Shown here: positions 1-9,933 of the stretch, piece after piece | Position numbering within the stretch: the first letter of the stretch is position 1 | How the letters are laid out: each line of letters begins with the position of its first letter | Program-made: the position numbers and the translations under genes | The notes under the pieces: model-generated | Told to the model about the DNA's origin: nothing | Database searches by the model: none | The model's input: the letters and a program-made list of their open reading frames with translations, nothing else | Assembly (NCBI RefSeq): GCF_003932505.1 | Contig: NZ_QZMU01000002.1 | Location: forward strand, 1-64,000 | Origin: Thiohalobacter thiocyanaticus | GTDB lineage: Bacteria > Pseudomonadota > Gammaproteobacteria > Thiohalobacterales > Thiohalobacteraceae | Length of the DNA: 64,000 bases | Direction of reading: 5' to 3'

Positions 1-690
1 GTTATTCATTATCTGTCATGGGCCACCACCTTCCTGTTCCGGGTCGGGAGACAACCCCGCCCGCTGTCGGTGGAATCTTGTGACGCCATCCTGCCCCAGC
101 CCGCAAGCTGAGTAAGGAGCCCACCACAAGGCAGTTCCGAGTCAGCGAGGGCCCCCGCCTTCAAATTGCCGCCCTGCGGGAGCGTTATGGGTCGGCTCTC
201 AGGGCGCTGGGAGTTCCTGATACTCACTGCCGGCCGCTCTGGCGAGTGTGCGCCGGGGCAACATGGAGGAAATCGACATGGAGGCCCGGACGTGGACGTA
301 CCGGGCCGAACGCATGGAAAGGCCAGCGGGAACATGTGTGCCCGGCTCTGCCCTGATCCGTGAAGCTCTAAGGCCCTGCACGTTCACGAAGATGCCCCTA
401 TGTGTTCCCCTCCACCCGTGGCAAAGCGCTCAGTGACGCAACCCTATCCAAGGTACATGTAGCTGATGGGCGGTGGAAGGCACAACCGCACGGGTGCCGC
501 TCCACCTTCCGCACTGGTCGCCGACATAGCGAACTAATCCGAGAGAGGGTGGCAGAGAATGGCATGGCGCATACTATCCCCACGCCGTCGAATCCGCGTA
601 CATGGCGGTAATCTGATGACGAGCCGCACGCGCTGATGCAGTAATGGGCACGATTTCTCAACAAGCACACTGCTAAAAGGTGAGTGGTAT
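1..690 (+). pseudogene. decayed P4-type tyrosine integrase, C-terminal part
   Basis: Three successive reading frames each hold a piece of a prophage integrase. Early bases give an NPARxR-like linker motif. Around 190-245 is FLILTAGRSGE with the first catalytic Arg. Around 255-330 is EEIDMEARTW followed by the AERM motif. Around 400-515 is VFPSTRGKALSDATLSK followed by HGCRSTFR with the HxxR pair. Near 560-690 the expected tail appears in other frames (AHTIP, then ALMQ-stop-WARFLNKHT). The gene is broken by several indels, and its N-terminal half lies left of the window. It would have catalysed site-specific integration of the element ending near the tRNA at 14.8 kb. The assignment rests on motif order, not on one open frame. 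Confidence 0.75.
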
Positions 691-1242
691 CAGCGGCGGG
701 TAAAACTGCAGGATTATGGATAGCCCAAGAACTGATAAAAGCTCTGCGTAGCCTGAAAAGAAAGTCACGGCGCAACAGTATTTAATCAGCCAGTTAAGCT
801 TTGTCTTATGTTGAACGTCATTAACCGAGGGCAAGCGTGCCGGCCAAAGGTGCCCAGATGCTTGCCAGCTTCTATTCTCTTATGCCGATGTTCAGGCCGG
901 AGGTATAGGTGATGAAATGACGAAAGAAGAAGCCAGCGAAGGACAATCGAGCTAACAACCCCTCTACCTTCATCAGCCTCTAAGAGGGTGGCAGGTGGAA
1001 CATTGGCACCACGCAACCCCAAACGTTCAGATGTTCTAAACAATCTTTGAAAGCCTACACAAGCACTGAATACAAGAATGAATACCCCGATCAAATACCG
1101 AAGCGTTTGATACCATGCTTCCACCAGAAAATGCGGTCTGCTGTTTACGCGAGAAAATAAATCCTCCCCCCAATTTTTTTAACTTTCCCCCCCCCCGCGT
1201 CCTAATGTGTCCTCATGGGAGTATCATGGAGGCAAGGACGCA
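691..1242. other. stretch without a recognisable gene between int and alpA remnants
   Basis: No frame gives a protein I recognise. The stretch includes a run of seven T (1174-1180) and ten C (1187-1196) just before the alpA remnant, an unusual density of homopolymers. It may be decayed coding DNA or an attachment/regulatory spacer. Confidence 0.5.
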
Positions 1243-1404
1243 ATGCACTACATCTCAGACCGAAAGCGTTGCGGAGCGATTGGAAGTAAGAGCCCGCGCC
1301 ACAGCTTGTGGCGCTGACGGCGGCCGGCAAATTTCCTCAACCGATTAGACTTCCCCCGGCTGCACACGCTGGGCGACGTGAGGATGTGGGAAGCTGGGGG
1401 CTGA
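1243..1404 (+). pseudogene. decayed AlpA-family excisionase/regulator
   Basis: An ATG at 1243 behind GGAGG-like bases begins MHYISDRK. The protein then continues in another frame as SVAERLEVRARAT, then DGGRQ, then PPGCTRW and a final MWEAG. This is the order seen in AlpA/MerR-like prophage regulators (start, VAERL-V helix, FP-PxRLSPGCTRW wing, WE end). At least two indels are needed to read it. In P4-like elements alpA sits beside int and controls excision, which fits the integrase remnant upstream. Confidence 0.6.
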
Positions 1405-1881
1405 CCGCCTGAAGGTAGCCGCATTAAAGAGCCCGAAACCCGCAGACCAGATCCGCCAGGCCCTGGAGACCCCGTCAGCGCCCCCGAAAAACCGCACCGA
1501 CGAAGCCCGCCGCGTCCCTGTCATCAGAGGCCAAAGCCTGCGCGCGCGAAGCGGTTTAGAGCGGCGATTGAAGGGGGGCACCATGACCCCCGGAAGATTG
1601 CCCGAAAATGGGAGGGATGTTCCGCCCCGATCTGCCGCATCGAACCCCGAAGGCGGAAACGCAGGGCAGTCAATTGGATGGAGACGGTGCCTTGTTTTTA
1701 CCTATCGGAATACGAAAAACGGCCGACGAGGCCTACGCGCAGCGGGTCCTGACGGCGAACACTATCAAAAGCCGGTTCCGGGAATGTGGCCGGAAGTATT
1801 ACCGGCCAGGACCCCGCAAAAAGCAACTGAATCGGTCCGCCTACGAATCCTCACACAGATCGGACGGAGCAGGAGCCAGGC
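1405..1881. other. probably decayed coding DNA, function unknown
   Basis: Plus-strand fragments look protein-like, for example a basic stretch around 1700-1830 encoding KTADEAYAQRVLTANTIKSR. No frame stays open and no family is recognised. Confidence 0.35.
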
Positions 1882-2290
1882 ATGGCGGTAAGGAAACCGG
1901 AGCGAGGCCAAGGGTCGCCGTGAGTCGGGGCGATTCGTCCATTATGCCACAATCACTGCATCCAACCCGGCCGTGAAGACGCTGCACCCTGCATGCCGCT
2001 GGTACTGGTGGCCCTGGTCGCGCAGTATGACGGGAAGAACAACGGCGCTCTTGCACTGCCAATGCCGACAGCACGGCTGTTTGGCATATCGTCACCTGAC
2101 ACGCTGAGCCGGGGCCTCAAGGAATTGCGAATGCGTGGCCGATAATCCAGACGACCCAGGCTCTTATCACCGCCCGAGGTGGCCCGGTAATGCCCATCAC
2201 CTGGAAGCCGACCGACGCCACTGAATGGAGCGCGAAAGCAGCGCCCCCACTAACGACTACCGGGGGTGGACCGATGCACCTGAATTAAAA
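1882..2290 (+). pseudogene. decayed phage/mobile-element helix-turn-helix protein
   Basis: Pieces in different frames line up with a family common in proteobacterial prophages and integrative elements. They are MAVRKPERGQG at 1882, RRESGRFVHY around 1921, then ALVAQYDGKNNGALALP and GISSPDTLSRGLKELRMRG around 2007-2140, then LIIQT and ITWKPTDA. The central part is a winged-helix-like segment (SSDTLxRGLxEL). At least three frameshifts are needed. The usual role, replication or regulation of the element, is not firmly known. The order int, alpA, HTH protein is typical of such elements. Confidence 0.55.
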
Positions 2291-4066
2291 ATCCAGCCTC
2301 TCTCTCATCGTATCACGGCTGATACGACCATCGTATTCGGCACTACCGAAAATCCATTTTGGCCCCCTCCGGATACGACCATCGGATTCAATTTCAGCAC
2401 ATTCCCGGATAAGGACCATCGTAACCTCTAGATATCGAATACCACGGGGTGACGCTGTTGTGAGCGGTGAAAAGGGGAATTATGAACCTGAAATAGCGGG
2501 CGGGCCGATTTTGGGTGACTTGAATGCGATCCCTGGGTCGAGAGCTGTGCGACCGTGGCCTATACCTCAACCACCGTGGTCGGCCTGGTAGGCTGGCGCA
2601 ACTTAACGACTTACGCCGTTGCCTGGCTTCCGTTGGATGATCCCGAATCATATAGCGAGGAAATCCAGAAGCAGCACAAAGCCAACATAACCGCATTCAA
2701 CCGAGGCTGAAGAATTAACCCCACAGGAGAGACAACATGACTTGAACATTTCAACAACCCCGGGACCCACATCATCCGAGGCCAGCACTTAGCCCAACCA
2801 CCAGCCAACAGCGGGTGGAATCGTCACGAGGTTTATTCCCCCGTCGAAGGAACATGACGGCGGAGTGCTCTATGGAGCTGGCGGGCCCATGTCGCGGCCA
2901 ATGTCGCTATCAAGCGAAATGATGCCCTGCTTGCCAAGCACAAGCAACCTAGCGGAACAGCGTTGATCCAGCGAAATTCAAGCAGTGCGTACTATTGGTT
3001 CGGGCCTACGAACTCGCCACCAGATTTTCATGCTCGACATCCGGGCGTAATGAACCGATGACCTGGTTCAAGGAGATCGCGGAGGACTTTGCTGAATATA
3101 CTGACAGGATAGTCCATCGCCCTAAAGCGAGGCCGGCACATAAGGGACGGTCCTCAGTGAACGAGCGCGTCATAAAACTTGTATCAACCAGCCGCTGTCT
3201 AATCTTCTCCCTTGGCACACCTGACTCGTTATCCGTTGGTTGCTCCATGCCACAGCGTTGGGGGGTGGGGAAGGCGCACCACACCCTTCCACTGGGTGGT
3301 CAAATCCTGGGAATAGCTTTCGCCCGACTGGCGGGATCGCTTCTTTGATCCGGTCACCTGATGAGCCTGTGCGCACCCTGCAACGTCCAATCAAACCGGG
3401 GCGGAAACAAGGGGGAGGGGGCGTCAGACCGTTGAAACCTCCCCTGCTAAAAGAAACAAATCAACGCGCGGGACCTTTGGCAAGATGAAAAATCCGCCGG
3501 ATTAGGCGTAAGGATGAATCAATAGGCTAGAGAAACTCACAAGTCGGCCCGCTGGATTCTATGCCGAGGGGGGGCCTGCAACAGAAACACCCTGTCAACC
3601 GGTGCCCGGACGGTGGTGGAAGGACGTTTTACAGCATATCTGCTTGAGCCTTGCCTGCTGCATTCCGGCGACTGCTGACGCGGAGTCTACGCCTGGTCTT
3701 GTCCAAGCTCTCGGCAGCTGGTAAAATGGATATGGAGCATCACCCTATCATCACCGATGAGGGAGATTCCATGCCAGCCTGCTTCCCTGAACACGCTCAG
3801 CGGCGTGGTGGCAGAAAGGCTCTGCAACCCGGCATGGCCCGCGGGCTCCCGGGCTAAGGCTGTTAGCGTGAAAGAGCAGCGCGAGAAGGAAAGACCCCGG
3901 ACGAGGAACAGTGGCTGCATGCACGGGAGGGGGGAGTCCTAGGTTTTTCCTCCCTGCCAAAACCGCACCTGGAGCGCACCAGTCCGCCCGGTTTAATCCC
4001 CGCGGTGGAAGACCCCACCGGAGCGGGGACCGTAGGTGCGCTGGCTGTCCATGCTCAAATCACCAG
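2291..4066. other. long stretch without an intact gene in the decayed element
   Basis: Only short overlapping open frames occur on either strand, none with a recognised motif over more than a few residues. By position between the replication-type remnant and the terminase it probably held further phage genes (for example a small terminase or HNH endonuclease), but the sequence does not support naming them. Confidence 0.5.
2321..2425 (+). repeat. three iterated 18-bp units
   Basis: GATACGACCATCGTATTC at 2321-2338 recurs with one change at 2372-2389 and with more changes at 2408-2425 (GATAAGGACCATCGTAAC). In the frame of the HTH remnant two of the units encode DTTI-x-F, so the repeat could be an internal protein repeat. 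Iterated DNA-binding sites are the other possibility. Confidence 0.35.
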
Positions 4067-5574
4067 GGCAAGTTCGCGGGCAAGCGACTGGATAGAAATT
4101 TTGCCCCGCCCTGTCACGGAAGAAATGGGATACGGTGCCTGATGGCTCTGTTGATAATGCCGATCTGCGGCGGTTTTTTTCCAGGAACCTGCGGCCGATC
4201 GCAAGAAGAACGGCAAAAGCTCCTTGCGGGACTGCTGGCCAGTGGCCCCACACACTGGTATTCCCGGAAGAGCGCGGCAGCGGGATTGTGCTGGCCGCGA
4301 CGAAGGAGCAGGCGGGCCTGGTTTATGACGGCATGGCGTCAACCGTTGAGGCCGATCAGTACCTGCAGAAGCAGTTCCAGGTCAGGCGCTACCGCAGCGA
4401 CATCCTGCACCGGGATACCGGGACGGTGTTGAAGGCGGTATCCACCGAGCTGCATTCAACGGTCGGCACCGCTCCCAGCTTCTTTGTGGTCGATGAACTG
4501 CACCTGCTCGGGGCCAATCAGCGCGGTTCGGCAATGGTTCGCCAGCTCTCATCTGGCATGTCGGTGCGTGAGCACCCCATGGGGATCTATATCACCACCG
4601 CCCCGCTTGGGGTGGCCTCTGGCGTGTATGCGGCCATGGTATCCCGCGCCAGGCGCATCCTGGAGGGCAAAGCCGACAACGACCGCATGTTACCTGTCCT
4701 GTTCGAGATGCCCGAGGATGCCGACCTGGACAACCCCGAACTGTGGTGGATGCCAAACCCATCACTGGGGACCACGATCAACCGGGAATGGCTGGAGCAG
4801 GAACACCGCATTGCCAAGGCCGACCCGGACCCCTTCGCGCTCACGAATTTCTACAGTCAGCACCTCAATGTCCATGCCCAGGAGCGCATCGGCGTGGACC
4901 GCTGGTTGCCGCTCGATGAATGGGACAAGCATGCAGACCCCGATCTGACCCTGGAGCGAGTCGTGCGGGAATCGCGCTACTTGTTCGCTGCTGTGGATGC
5001 CGGCGGGCGGGATGATCCGAGCGTGCTGCTGGTCATGGGTCAGACGAAGGGCGGCGATTACCTTGTCTGGGCCCACCAGTGGCTGCACAGGGACGGTTAT
5101 CTCAAGCGCCGGGAGACGGTGCCCTATGCCGAATTCGAGGCCGCAGGGGATCTGACGGTGTTTGATGAGCCAGACGCCGACATCACCGCCATCACGAGCA
5201 AGATTCTCGACCTTTCGCCTGTGAATACCGCTGTGGACCCGTATGGCCTGAAAACGCTTGTGGAGACGCTGGAGCGGCGCGGGCGGGACGTGACAGGCAT
5301 CCCCCAGGGCTGGAAGCTCTCCCCGCACATCGACTACACGGAGCGCCTGATATACGCCGGACGTATAACCCACCACGGCGGCCCGATGCTGCGATGGAAT
5401 ATCGGCAATGCCCGGGCCGAGGATCGCCACGGCGCACGCAGCATGACAAAGCCATCGGGGGCCTCTGTCGGGCCTGAGAAGATCGACGGCTGCCTGTGCC
5501 TGATCATGGCCTGCGCCATTGCCACAGATCATAGGCCATCGGCCTATGAAGAACATGGGATCAGGGTGCTGTGA
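4067..5574 (+). pseudogene. phage terminase large subunit, 5' end frameshifted
   Basis: From about 4255 one frame runs open to the stop and carries the TerL core: IVLAATKEQA, the Walker B-like FFVVDELHLLG around 4480-4510, and the nuclease-type VDAGGRDDPSVLLV around 4990-5035. This is the HK97-like Terminase_1 family that powers DNA packaging. The N-terminal part is in other frames: GKFAGKRLD near 4067, Walker A-like KKNGKSS near 4200-4225, then LLAGLLASGP. At least two indels therefore break the ATPase start. An ATG in the open frame at 4135 exists but would omit a proper Walker A, so the gene is probably dead, unless the indels are sequencing errors. Its stop overlaps the next gene by 4 bp. 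Confidence 0.75.
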
Positions 5575-6032
5575 GTAACAGCGCCACTCAGCTGGAACAA
5601 CTGCAACGCCGGTTCGAGGCCGGCAATGCGGTTGCCGCCTGGGAGGCGCTGCAGATCGTGCTGGAGGAAAGGCCCGCCGCTCTGCCCGACTGGCTGGCGG
5701 AATACCTGGCAGCTGCAGCGGCCAGCCTGCTCACGATTGAGCCGGACCCCGGACACCTGGCCGGCGCTGTGCTTGAGGCGCTGAGCCTGGCCGGCAATGT
5801 CGGCCCCTCTGTATTTACGCAGTACCGGACCCAGCGTCGCCGCGAGGCTGCCCTGGAGGAAATGGCACAGGAGATCCGGCGCGGGACAAGCCCTGAAATG
5901 GCAGCCGCAGAGGTAGGCGGTCGGCGTGGTTACAGCGAGACAACACTGATGCGGTATTACCGGGAATGGAAAAAGTCTCCCGGAAACCTGTTCCGCACAT
6001 CAGGCGAAAGGTGCGGTACAAATGGACCATAA
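5571..6032 (+). CDS. hypothetical phage protein, 153 aa
   Basis: The GTG start overlaps the terminase stop (GTGA), so the two were translationally coupled. The protein is alanine- and glutamate-rich, helical, with no signal peptide. Its C-terminal third (about 95-140, including SPEMAAAEVGGRRGYSETTL) looks like a helix-turn-helix. I do not recognise the family. The position beside terL would suit a packaging or regulatory role, but that is inference. Confidence 0.6.
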   Translation: MSNSATQLEQLQRRFEAGNAVAAWEALQIVLEERPAALPDWLAEYLAAAAASLLTIEPDPGHLAGAVLEALSLAGNVGPSVFTQYRTQRRREAALEEMAQEIRRGTSPEMAAAEVGGRRGYSETTLMRYYREWKKSPGNLFRTSGERCGTNGP

Positions 6033-6051
6033 CCCAACAGGAGGCAGCCAC

Positions 6052-6787
6052 ATGAAGAGCATTTCAGATTATCCGGAATACCAGAGCGCAGTGGAAAAGC
6101 TTGGCGAGCTGCAAAAGCAGCTGTCTGCCGAGATCGGCAGAATCAATGATCTGAGCGCGAAGATCGGCCGGAATCATGGGTCAATGGATTCTGTCACGGC
6201 CCAGGCCGAGGCCCTGCTGGATGGAGAGGATGCCCCGGCATCCATCAGCACACTGCAGCGCGAACTGGATGAAGCCATGGAACGCGGGGAAGGTACTCGA
6301 AGCCTCTGTCAGGCTGCAGCAGAGCCGGGTGGAGCGGATCAAGACGGCAAGTTCCGCAGAGGCGAATGCGGACATTGAAAAGCCCTACCGCGCTGCGGTC
6401 AAAAAGGCCATTGACGCGGCTGTGGCACAGTCCAAGGCATTTGCCGATGCCCGTCAGCTGGTCGATGACTTCATCGACGCCGGGTTTTTCTTCCACCAGC
6501 CTCAGCTGGCCCTGCTGGGTCGGTTTGGCCGTTGGGATGACCCGGACGCACACATCCATACCCTGCTGCAGGATGCCGAGCGCGAGGGGCTTATCGCTGC
6601 GAAGGACTACCCCCGACCGAAGCAGCACGGCCCTTATGACAATCTCCCGAAAGGACACAACGTCACCACTCTGGCCGCCGGCCCTAGCGGCATCCGAAAG
6701 GTTGAAATTGCCCGAGGCGGCAAGATCGTCAAGGAAGAAATCATCCACCGCCCCAATGATGAGGCAATGGCCGAAGGCTGGGGCTGA
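6052..6787 (+). pseudogene. hypothetical phage protein, broken by a +1 frameshift
   Basis: The ATG at 6052 follows a good GGAGG. The first ~80 residues form a coiled coil (KLGELQKQLSAEIGRI). The frame then goes wrong at GGGG (6286-6289). Removing one G joins it to a second open frame (KVLEASVRLQQSRVERIKTA) that runs to 6787, giving about 245 residues. The C-terminal half is basic and ends EEIIHRPNDEAMAEGWG. The family is not recognised. By position between terminase and prohead protease it could be a head or scaffold component, which is unproven. A homopolymer indel could be real decay or a base-calling error. Confidence 0.6.
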
Positions 6788-6791
6788 CCCG

Positions 6792-7460
6792 ATGCAGATC
6801 GCTGGCCTGATCCCGTTCCACACGCTCACGGAGAGCCCCCAGCCGTTCCGGGGGCGGTCTATGCGTGAGGTGCTGGCCCGTGGCTGTTTCCGGAATCATT
6901 TGAACGGCCGCACGATTCCCCTGACTGTGGATCACAATGATGCCCGCGAACTTGGCAACACCCGCTGCGGGCTGACGGTCTGGGAATCTCCTGAGGGCCT
7001 GCGGTTCAGGCTGGATTCCACCACTACAGCAAGGCACCCCACCATCATCACGGCAATCCGCCGGGGTGACATTACGGGCGCATCCTTCCGGTTCCTGGCG
7101 CTGGACTACGAAGAACGCAGACACCACGGCCTGGGAGAGGATGTGCGCACGATTCTGGAAGCCGAGCTGCGCGAGATCACCCTCATGCTCACGAAGCGGC
7201 CGGCCTACAACGCCAGCCGCGTCACCGTGGAACCCTCAAGCCAAAGGAGGCACTTCACCATGTATCACGATCCGATCACGGCCCGGCAGCGGGCTACGTC
7301 AGAAGGCGCCAGCGTGGCCCTGCGCACTGCCCCGCAGTGGGTCCGGGACCGCATCGAGGCGCAGGACAAAGCCGACGCTGACAAGGCCCGGCGTGTACCG
7401 CACTCAGTCAGTCACCAGCACAACCGCAACCGCCTGCGAATCGCGGAGGCGACATGTTGA
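6792..7460 (+). CDS. HK97-type prohead maturation protease
   Basis: 222 residues from the ATG at 6792, 4 bp after the preceding gene. The N-terminal part contains FRGRSMREVLARGCF and LTVDHNDARELGNT; the His of VDHN corresponds to the catalytic His of the family. The segment RGDITGASFRF carries the conserved G-x-SxxF with the Ser nucleophile, and REITLMLTKRPAY is the usual motif after it. These proteases process capsid and scaffold during head maturation. The usual neighbours, portal before and major capsid protein after, are absent. Confidence 0.85.
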   Translation: MQIAGLIPFHTLTESPQPFRGRSMREVLARGCFRNHLNGRTIPLTVDHNDARELGNTRCGLTVWESPEGLRFRLDSTTTARHPTIITAIRRGDITGASFRFLALDYEERRHHGLGEDVRTILEAELREITLMLTKRPAYNASRVTVEPSSQRRHFTMYHDPITARQRATSEGASVALRTAPQWVRDRIEAQDKADADKARRVPHSVSHQHNRNRLRIAEATC

Positions 7461-7585
7461 GCCTGAACATAGGGGCGATGCTGGTCGGCCTTGTCGCTGT
7501 CGGTTATGGGCTGTGGCTCATCTACCCGCCTCTGTCCTTTATCGGCATTGGCGCGGCTCTGCTCTGGTCCGGGCTGCCAGATTAA
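7454..7585 (+). CDS. small hydrophobic phage protein, 43 aa
   Basis: An ATG inside the end of the protease gene opens a 43-residue frame, MLSLNIGAMLVGLVAVG onward, nearly all of which is hydrophobic and would make one or two membrane segments. It ends 18 bp before the tape-measure gene, which has its own AGGAGG. The function is unknown. Such small membrane proteins occur in phage lysis or tail regions. Confidence 0.5.
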   Translation: MLSLNIGAMLVGLVAVGYGLWLIYPPLSFIGIGAALLWSGLPD

Positions 7586-7603
7586 AGCGATAGGAGGCAA
7601 CAC

Positions 7604-9421
7604 ATGGCAGATTTTGCAAAAATCCAGGTTCAGCTGGAGGCCGAGAGCGCCAAGCTGCGCAAGGAGCTGGACCGGGCGAATGCCAAGCTGACCGGCTTTG
7701 AGCGTGGGGCTAAGAAGTCACTCGATGGATTCTCACGGGCTGCGAAAGCGGCTTTCGGCGTCTTCACTGTGGGGGCCATCGTAGCTGCCACCCGGAACGC
7801 GCTGGAATTCGCAGACTCCATCGACAAGGCCGCACAGCGGGCCGGTGTATCCGCATCCGCCTTGCAGGAACTTCGTTTTGCCGGTGAACAGGTCGGCGTC
7901 ACCACCCAGCAGCTGGATGATGGTATGCGCCGATTCACCCGCAGATTAGGCGAGTTCGCCAATTCTGGCGGGGGTCCTGCCGCCAAGGCATTGCAGGAGC
8001 TGAACATTGCCATCAATGACACTGAGGGCAACCTGCGCCCCACCGAGGATGTCTTCAACGACGTTGTGCAGCGTCTGCAAGGCTTCGAGAGCCAGGCCCA
8101 GCGGGCAGCCTTCGCGGCACAGCTGTTCGGTGACGATGCTGGCCCGCAGTTGGAGCTTCTGCTGCGGCAGGGCGTAGACGGAATCGAGCGGCTGCGTAAA
8201 TCCGCCAGCGTCATGTCGGATGAGCAGGTTGCTGATGCTGTAGCGGCAAAAGACGCCATGAATCAGCTGTCCCAGCAGTTCACAGTGGCGGCAAATAGCC
8301 TTGTTCTACAGCTGGCCCCCGCCCTGGAGGGGCTGGCAGACTTCCTCTCCACGTCCCTGCCGAATGCCTCAAACCTGGGGGCGCGGTCCATTGCCGCTAT
8401 CCGGCAGGCCGCCCTGGAAGTGGGCGCGGCGGTCTCAGGCATGTCGGCTGACCTCTCCGAGACGCTGAGCAAGGTTACATTCGGCGAAGTCTCGAAGCGT
8501 CATGAGCAGTTCGCCAGGGAGTACCGGACCAGGGAAGTCGAACTGCGGCAGGCCATATCCCGCGAGATCCAGGTCCAGATCGATGCCCTGGATGATCTGG
8601 AGCGAAAGAATCAACGATTCACCCTCCCGGACGCTGGCGGCGGGTTCACCCCGTTGCCCTCGCCTGATGGCGATACCCGGGCCCCAACATCCAGCGGCAA
8701 GGCTGGGGATGCCCTGCGCGAAGCCAACCAGGAGGCCGAGAAGCTACAGACCATCCTGGACCGACTCTTCCCTGACCAAGCCAAGGCGCGCGAATTCAAT
8801 GATGAACTTCAGCGCCTCCAGAAAGCCAATCTCCCAGCAGAACAATTGGCAGAGGCTGTCAGGCGGTTGCAGCAGGAATTCGCTGATGCCACGGGTGGAC
8901 CGCGCAAACTGGCAGATGAATCCGAGGAGGCTTTCGAGGAGCTATCGGTATTCGCCGAACAGGCCGCCAGGAACGCACAGGACGCGCTTTCTGAATTCCT
9001 CTATGACCCCTTCGATGACGGGGTGGAGGGCATGGTCAGTGGCTTCTCAGACGCGATGCGGAAGATGGCGGCCGAGGCAGCAGCAGCGCAGATATTCGAC
9101 GCAGCGGGCGAGTTCTTCGGCAGCGGCAGCGGGAGCGCCATCGGGAGCTTCTTCAGCGACATCATCCCCGGCTTTGCCAACGGGACGAATTACGCACCAG
9201 GCGGGCTGGCATTGGTTGGCGAACGTGGCCCCGAGCTGGTCAACCTCCCGAGAGGGTCACAGGTGTTCCCGAATGACCAATCCTCACGGATGGTCGGCAG
9301 CACCACGAATATCTCCGTTACCGTCACAGGAGAACAGGCCGACCGCAACCGCCAGAGCGGCGGCCAGCTGGCGCGTGATATCGCCCGGAACCTGGAGCGC
9401 GGCGCACGGAGGAACGGGTAA
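7604..9421 (+). CDS. phage tail tape-measure-like protein, 605 aa
   Basis: The ATG at 7604 follows AGGAGG. The protein starts with a coiled coil (KIQVQLEAESAKLRKELDRA) and has a hydrophobic patch around 45-60 (AFGVFTVGAIVAATR). It continues with long Ala/Gln/Glu-rich helices and ends with the signature of many tail-length proteins, NGTNYAPGGLALVGERGPEL around 525-545, then NLPRGSQVFPND. Tape-measure proteins set tail length and are often longer, so 605 residues is short. Its stop overlaps the next start (TAATG). Confidence 0.75.
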   Translation: MADFAKIQVQLEAESAKLRKELDRANAKLTGFERGAKKSLDGFSRAAKAAFGVFTVGAIVAATRNALEFADSIDKAAQRAGVSASALQELRFAGEQVGVTTQQLDDGMRRFTRRLGEFANSGGGPAAKALQELNIAINDTEGNLRPTEDVFNDVVQRLQGFESQAQRAAFAAQLFGDDAGPQLELLLRQGVDGIERLRKSASVMSDEQVADAVAAKDAMNQLSQQFTVAANSLVLQLAPALEGLADFLSTSLPNASNLGARSIAAIRQAALEVGAAVSGMSADLSETLSKVTFGEVSKRHEQFAREYRTREVELRQAISREIQVQIDALDDLERKNQRFTLPDAGGGFTPLPSPDGDTRAPTSSGKAGDALREANQEAEKLQTILDRLFPDQAKAREFNDELQRLQKANLPAEQLAEAVRRLQQEFADATGGPRKLADESEEAFEELSVFAEQAARNAQDALSEFLYDPFDDGVEGMVSGFSDAMRKMAAEAAAAQIFDAAGEFFGSGSGSAIGSFFSDIIPGFANGTNYAPGGLALVGERGPELVNLPRGSQVFPNDQSSRMVGSTTNISVTVTGEQADRNRQSGGQLARDIARNLERGARRNG

Positions 9422-9693
9422 TGGCACATGGACCCCTCGAACTGATGCAACTTGCAGACGGCATCGACAGCCTGGGCGGCGACCTGAAGTATGTAGCCAG
9501 CATCGGCAATATGAACGATGAGAAGCTGTCCGAGCTTGCCAGGCATTCGCCCGAGGAAATGGAGCAGCTATTCCAGCGGTTCCAGAAAATCGACAAAACA
9601 CTCAGTAGCTTGCAGTCCCTTCTCGAACACTGGCAGGGCCGGCTGGCGCTGGCGCAGCGTGAGGCGACGGCACAGGATCAGCTTGATTCTTGA
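9421..9693 (+). CDS. small phage protein, 90 aa
   Basis: The start overlaps the tape-measure stop. The protein is soluble, acidic, mostly helical (ELMQLADGIDSLGGDLKYV), with a C-terminal coiled coil. No family is recognised. It is the last gene of the phage structural block; a terminator follows about 60 bp later. Confidence 0.6.
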   Translation: MAHGPLELMQLADGIDSLGGDLKYVASIGNMNDEKLSELARHSPEEMEQLFQRFQKIDKTLSSLQSLLEHWQGRLALAQREATAQDQLDS

Positions 9694-9755
9694 CAGTGCA
9701 GCGATTCCGGGAGTAGCGTTAACGCTACGGGGCTGACTACCCCATACATAGGCGG

Positions 9756-9786
9756 ATACCGCACCCGATAGCCATGCGGTATTTTT
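9756..9786 (+). terminator. intrinsic terminator after phage structural genes
   Basis: ATACCGCA (9756-9763) pairs with TGCGGTAT (9775-9782), and the stem runs into TTTTAT. It closes the terL-to-9693 transcription unit. Confidence 0.65.
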
Positions 9787-9933
9787 ATGCCCATTTCCTG
9801 GGTATCCCCACCGATTATGTCGGGTGTCCGCGAATACAAGACCCTTCGGGGGAATAAGCGGGCCTGTCCTATGTCAGGTAGTCAGCACCCGGCACCCTAT
9901 ACTTCTGACTGAGTAAACATAGGAGATCTCACC

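Noticed and set aside
2995-3348. A 117-aa plus-strand gene in the decayed region
   Set aside because: No ribosome-binding site, no recognised motif, and overlapping frames of similar length on both strands.
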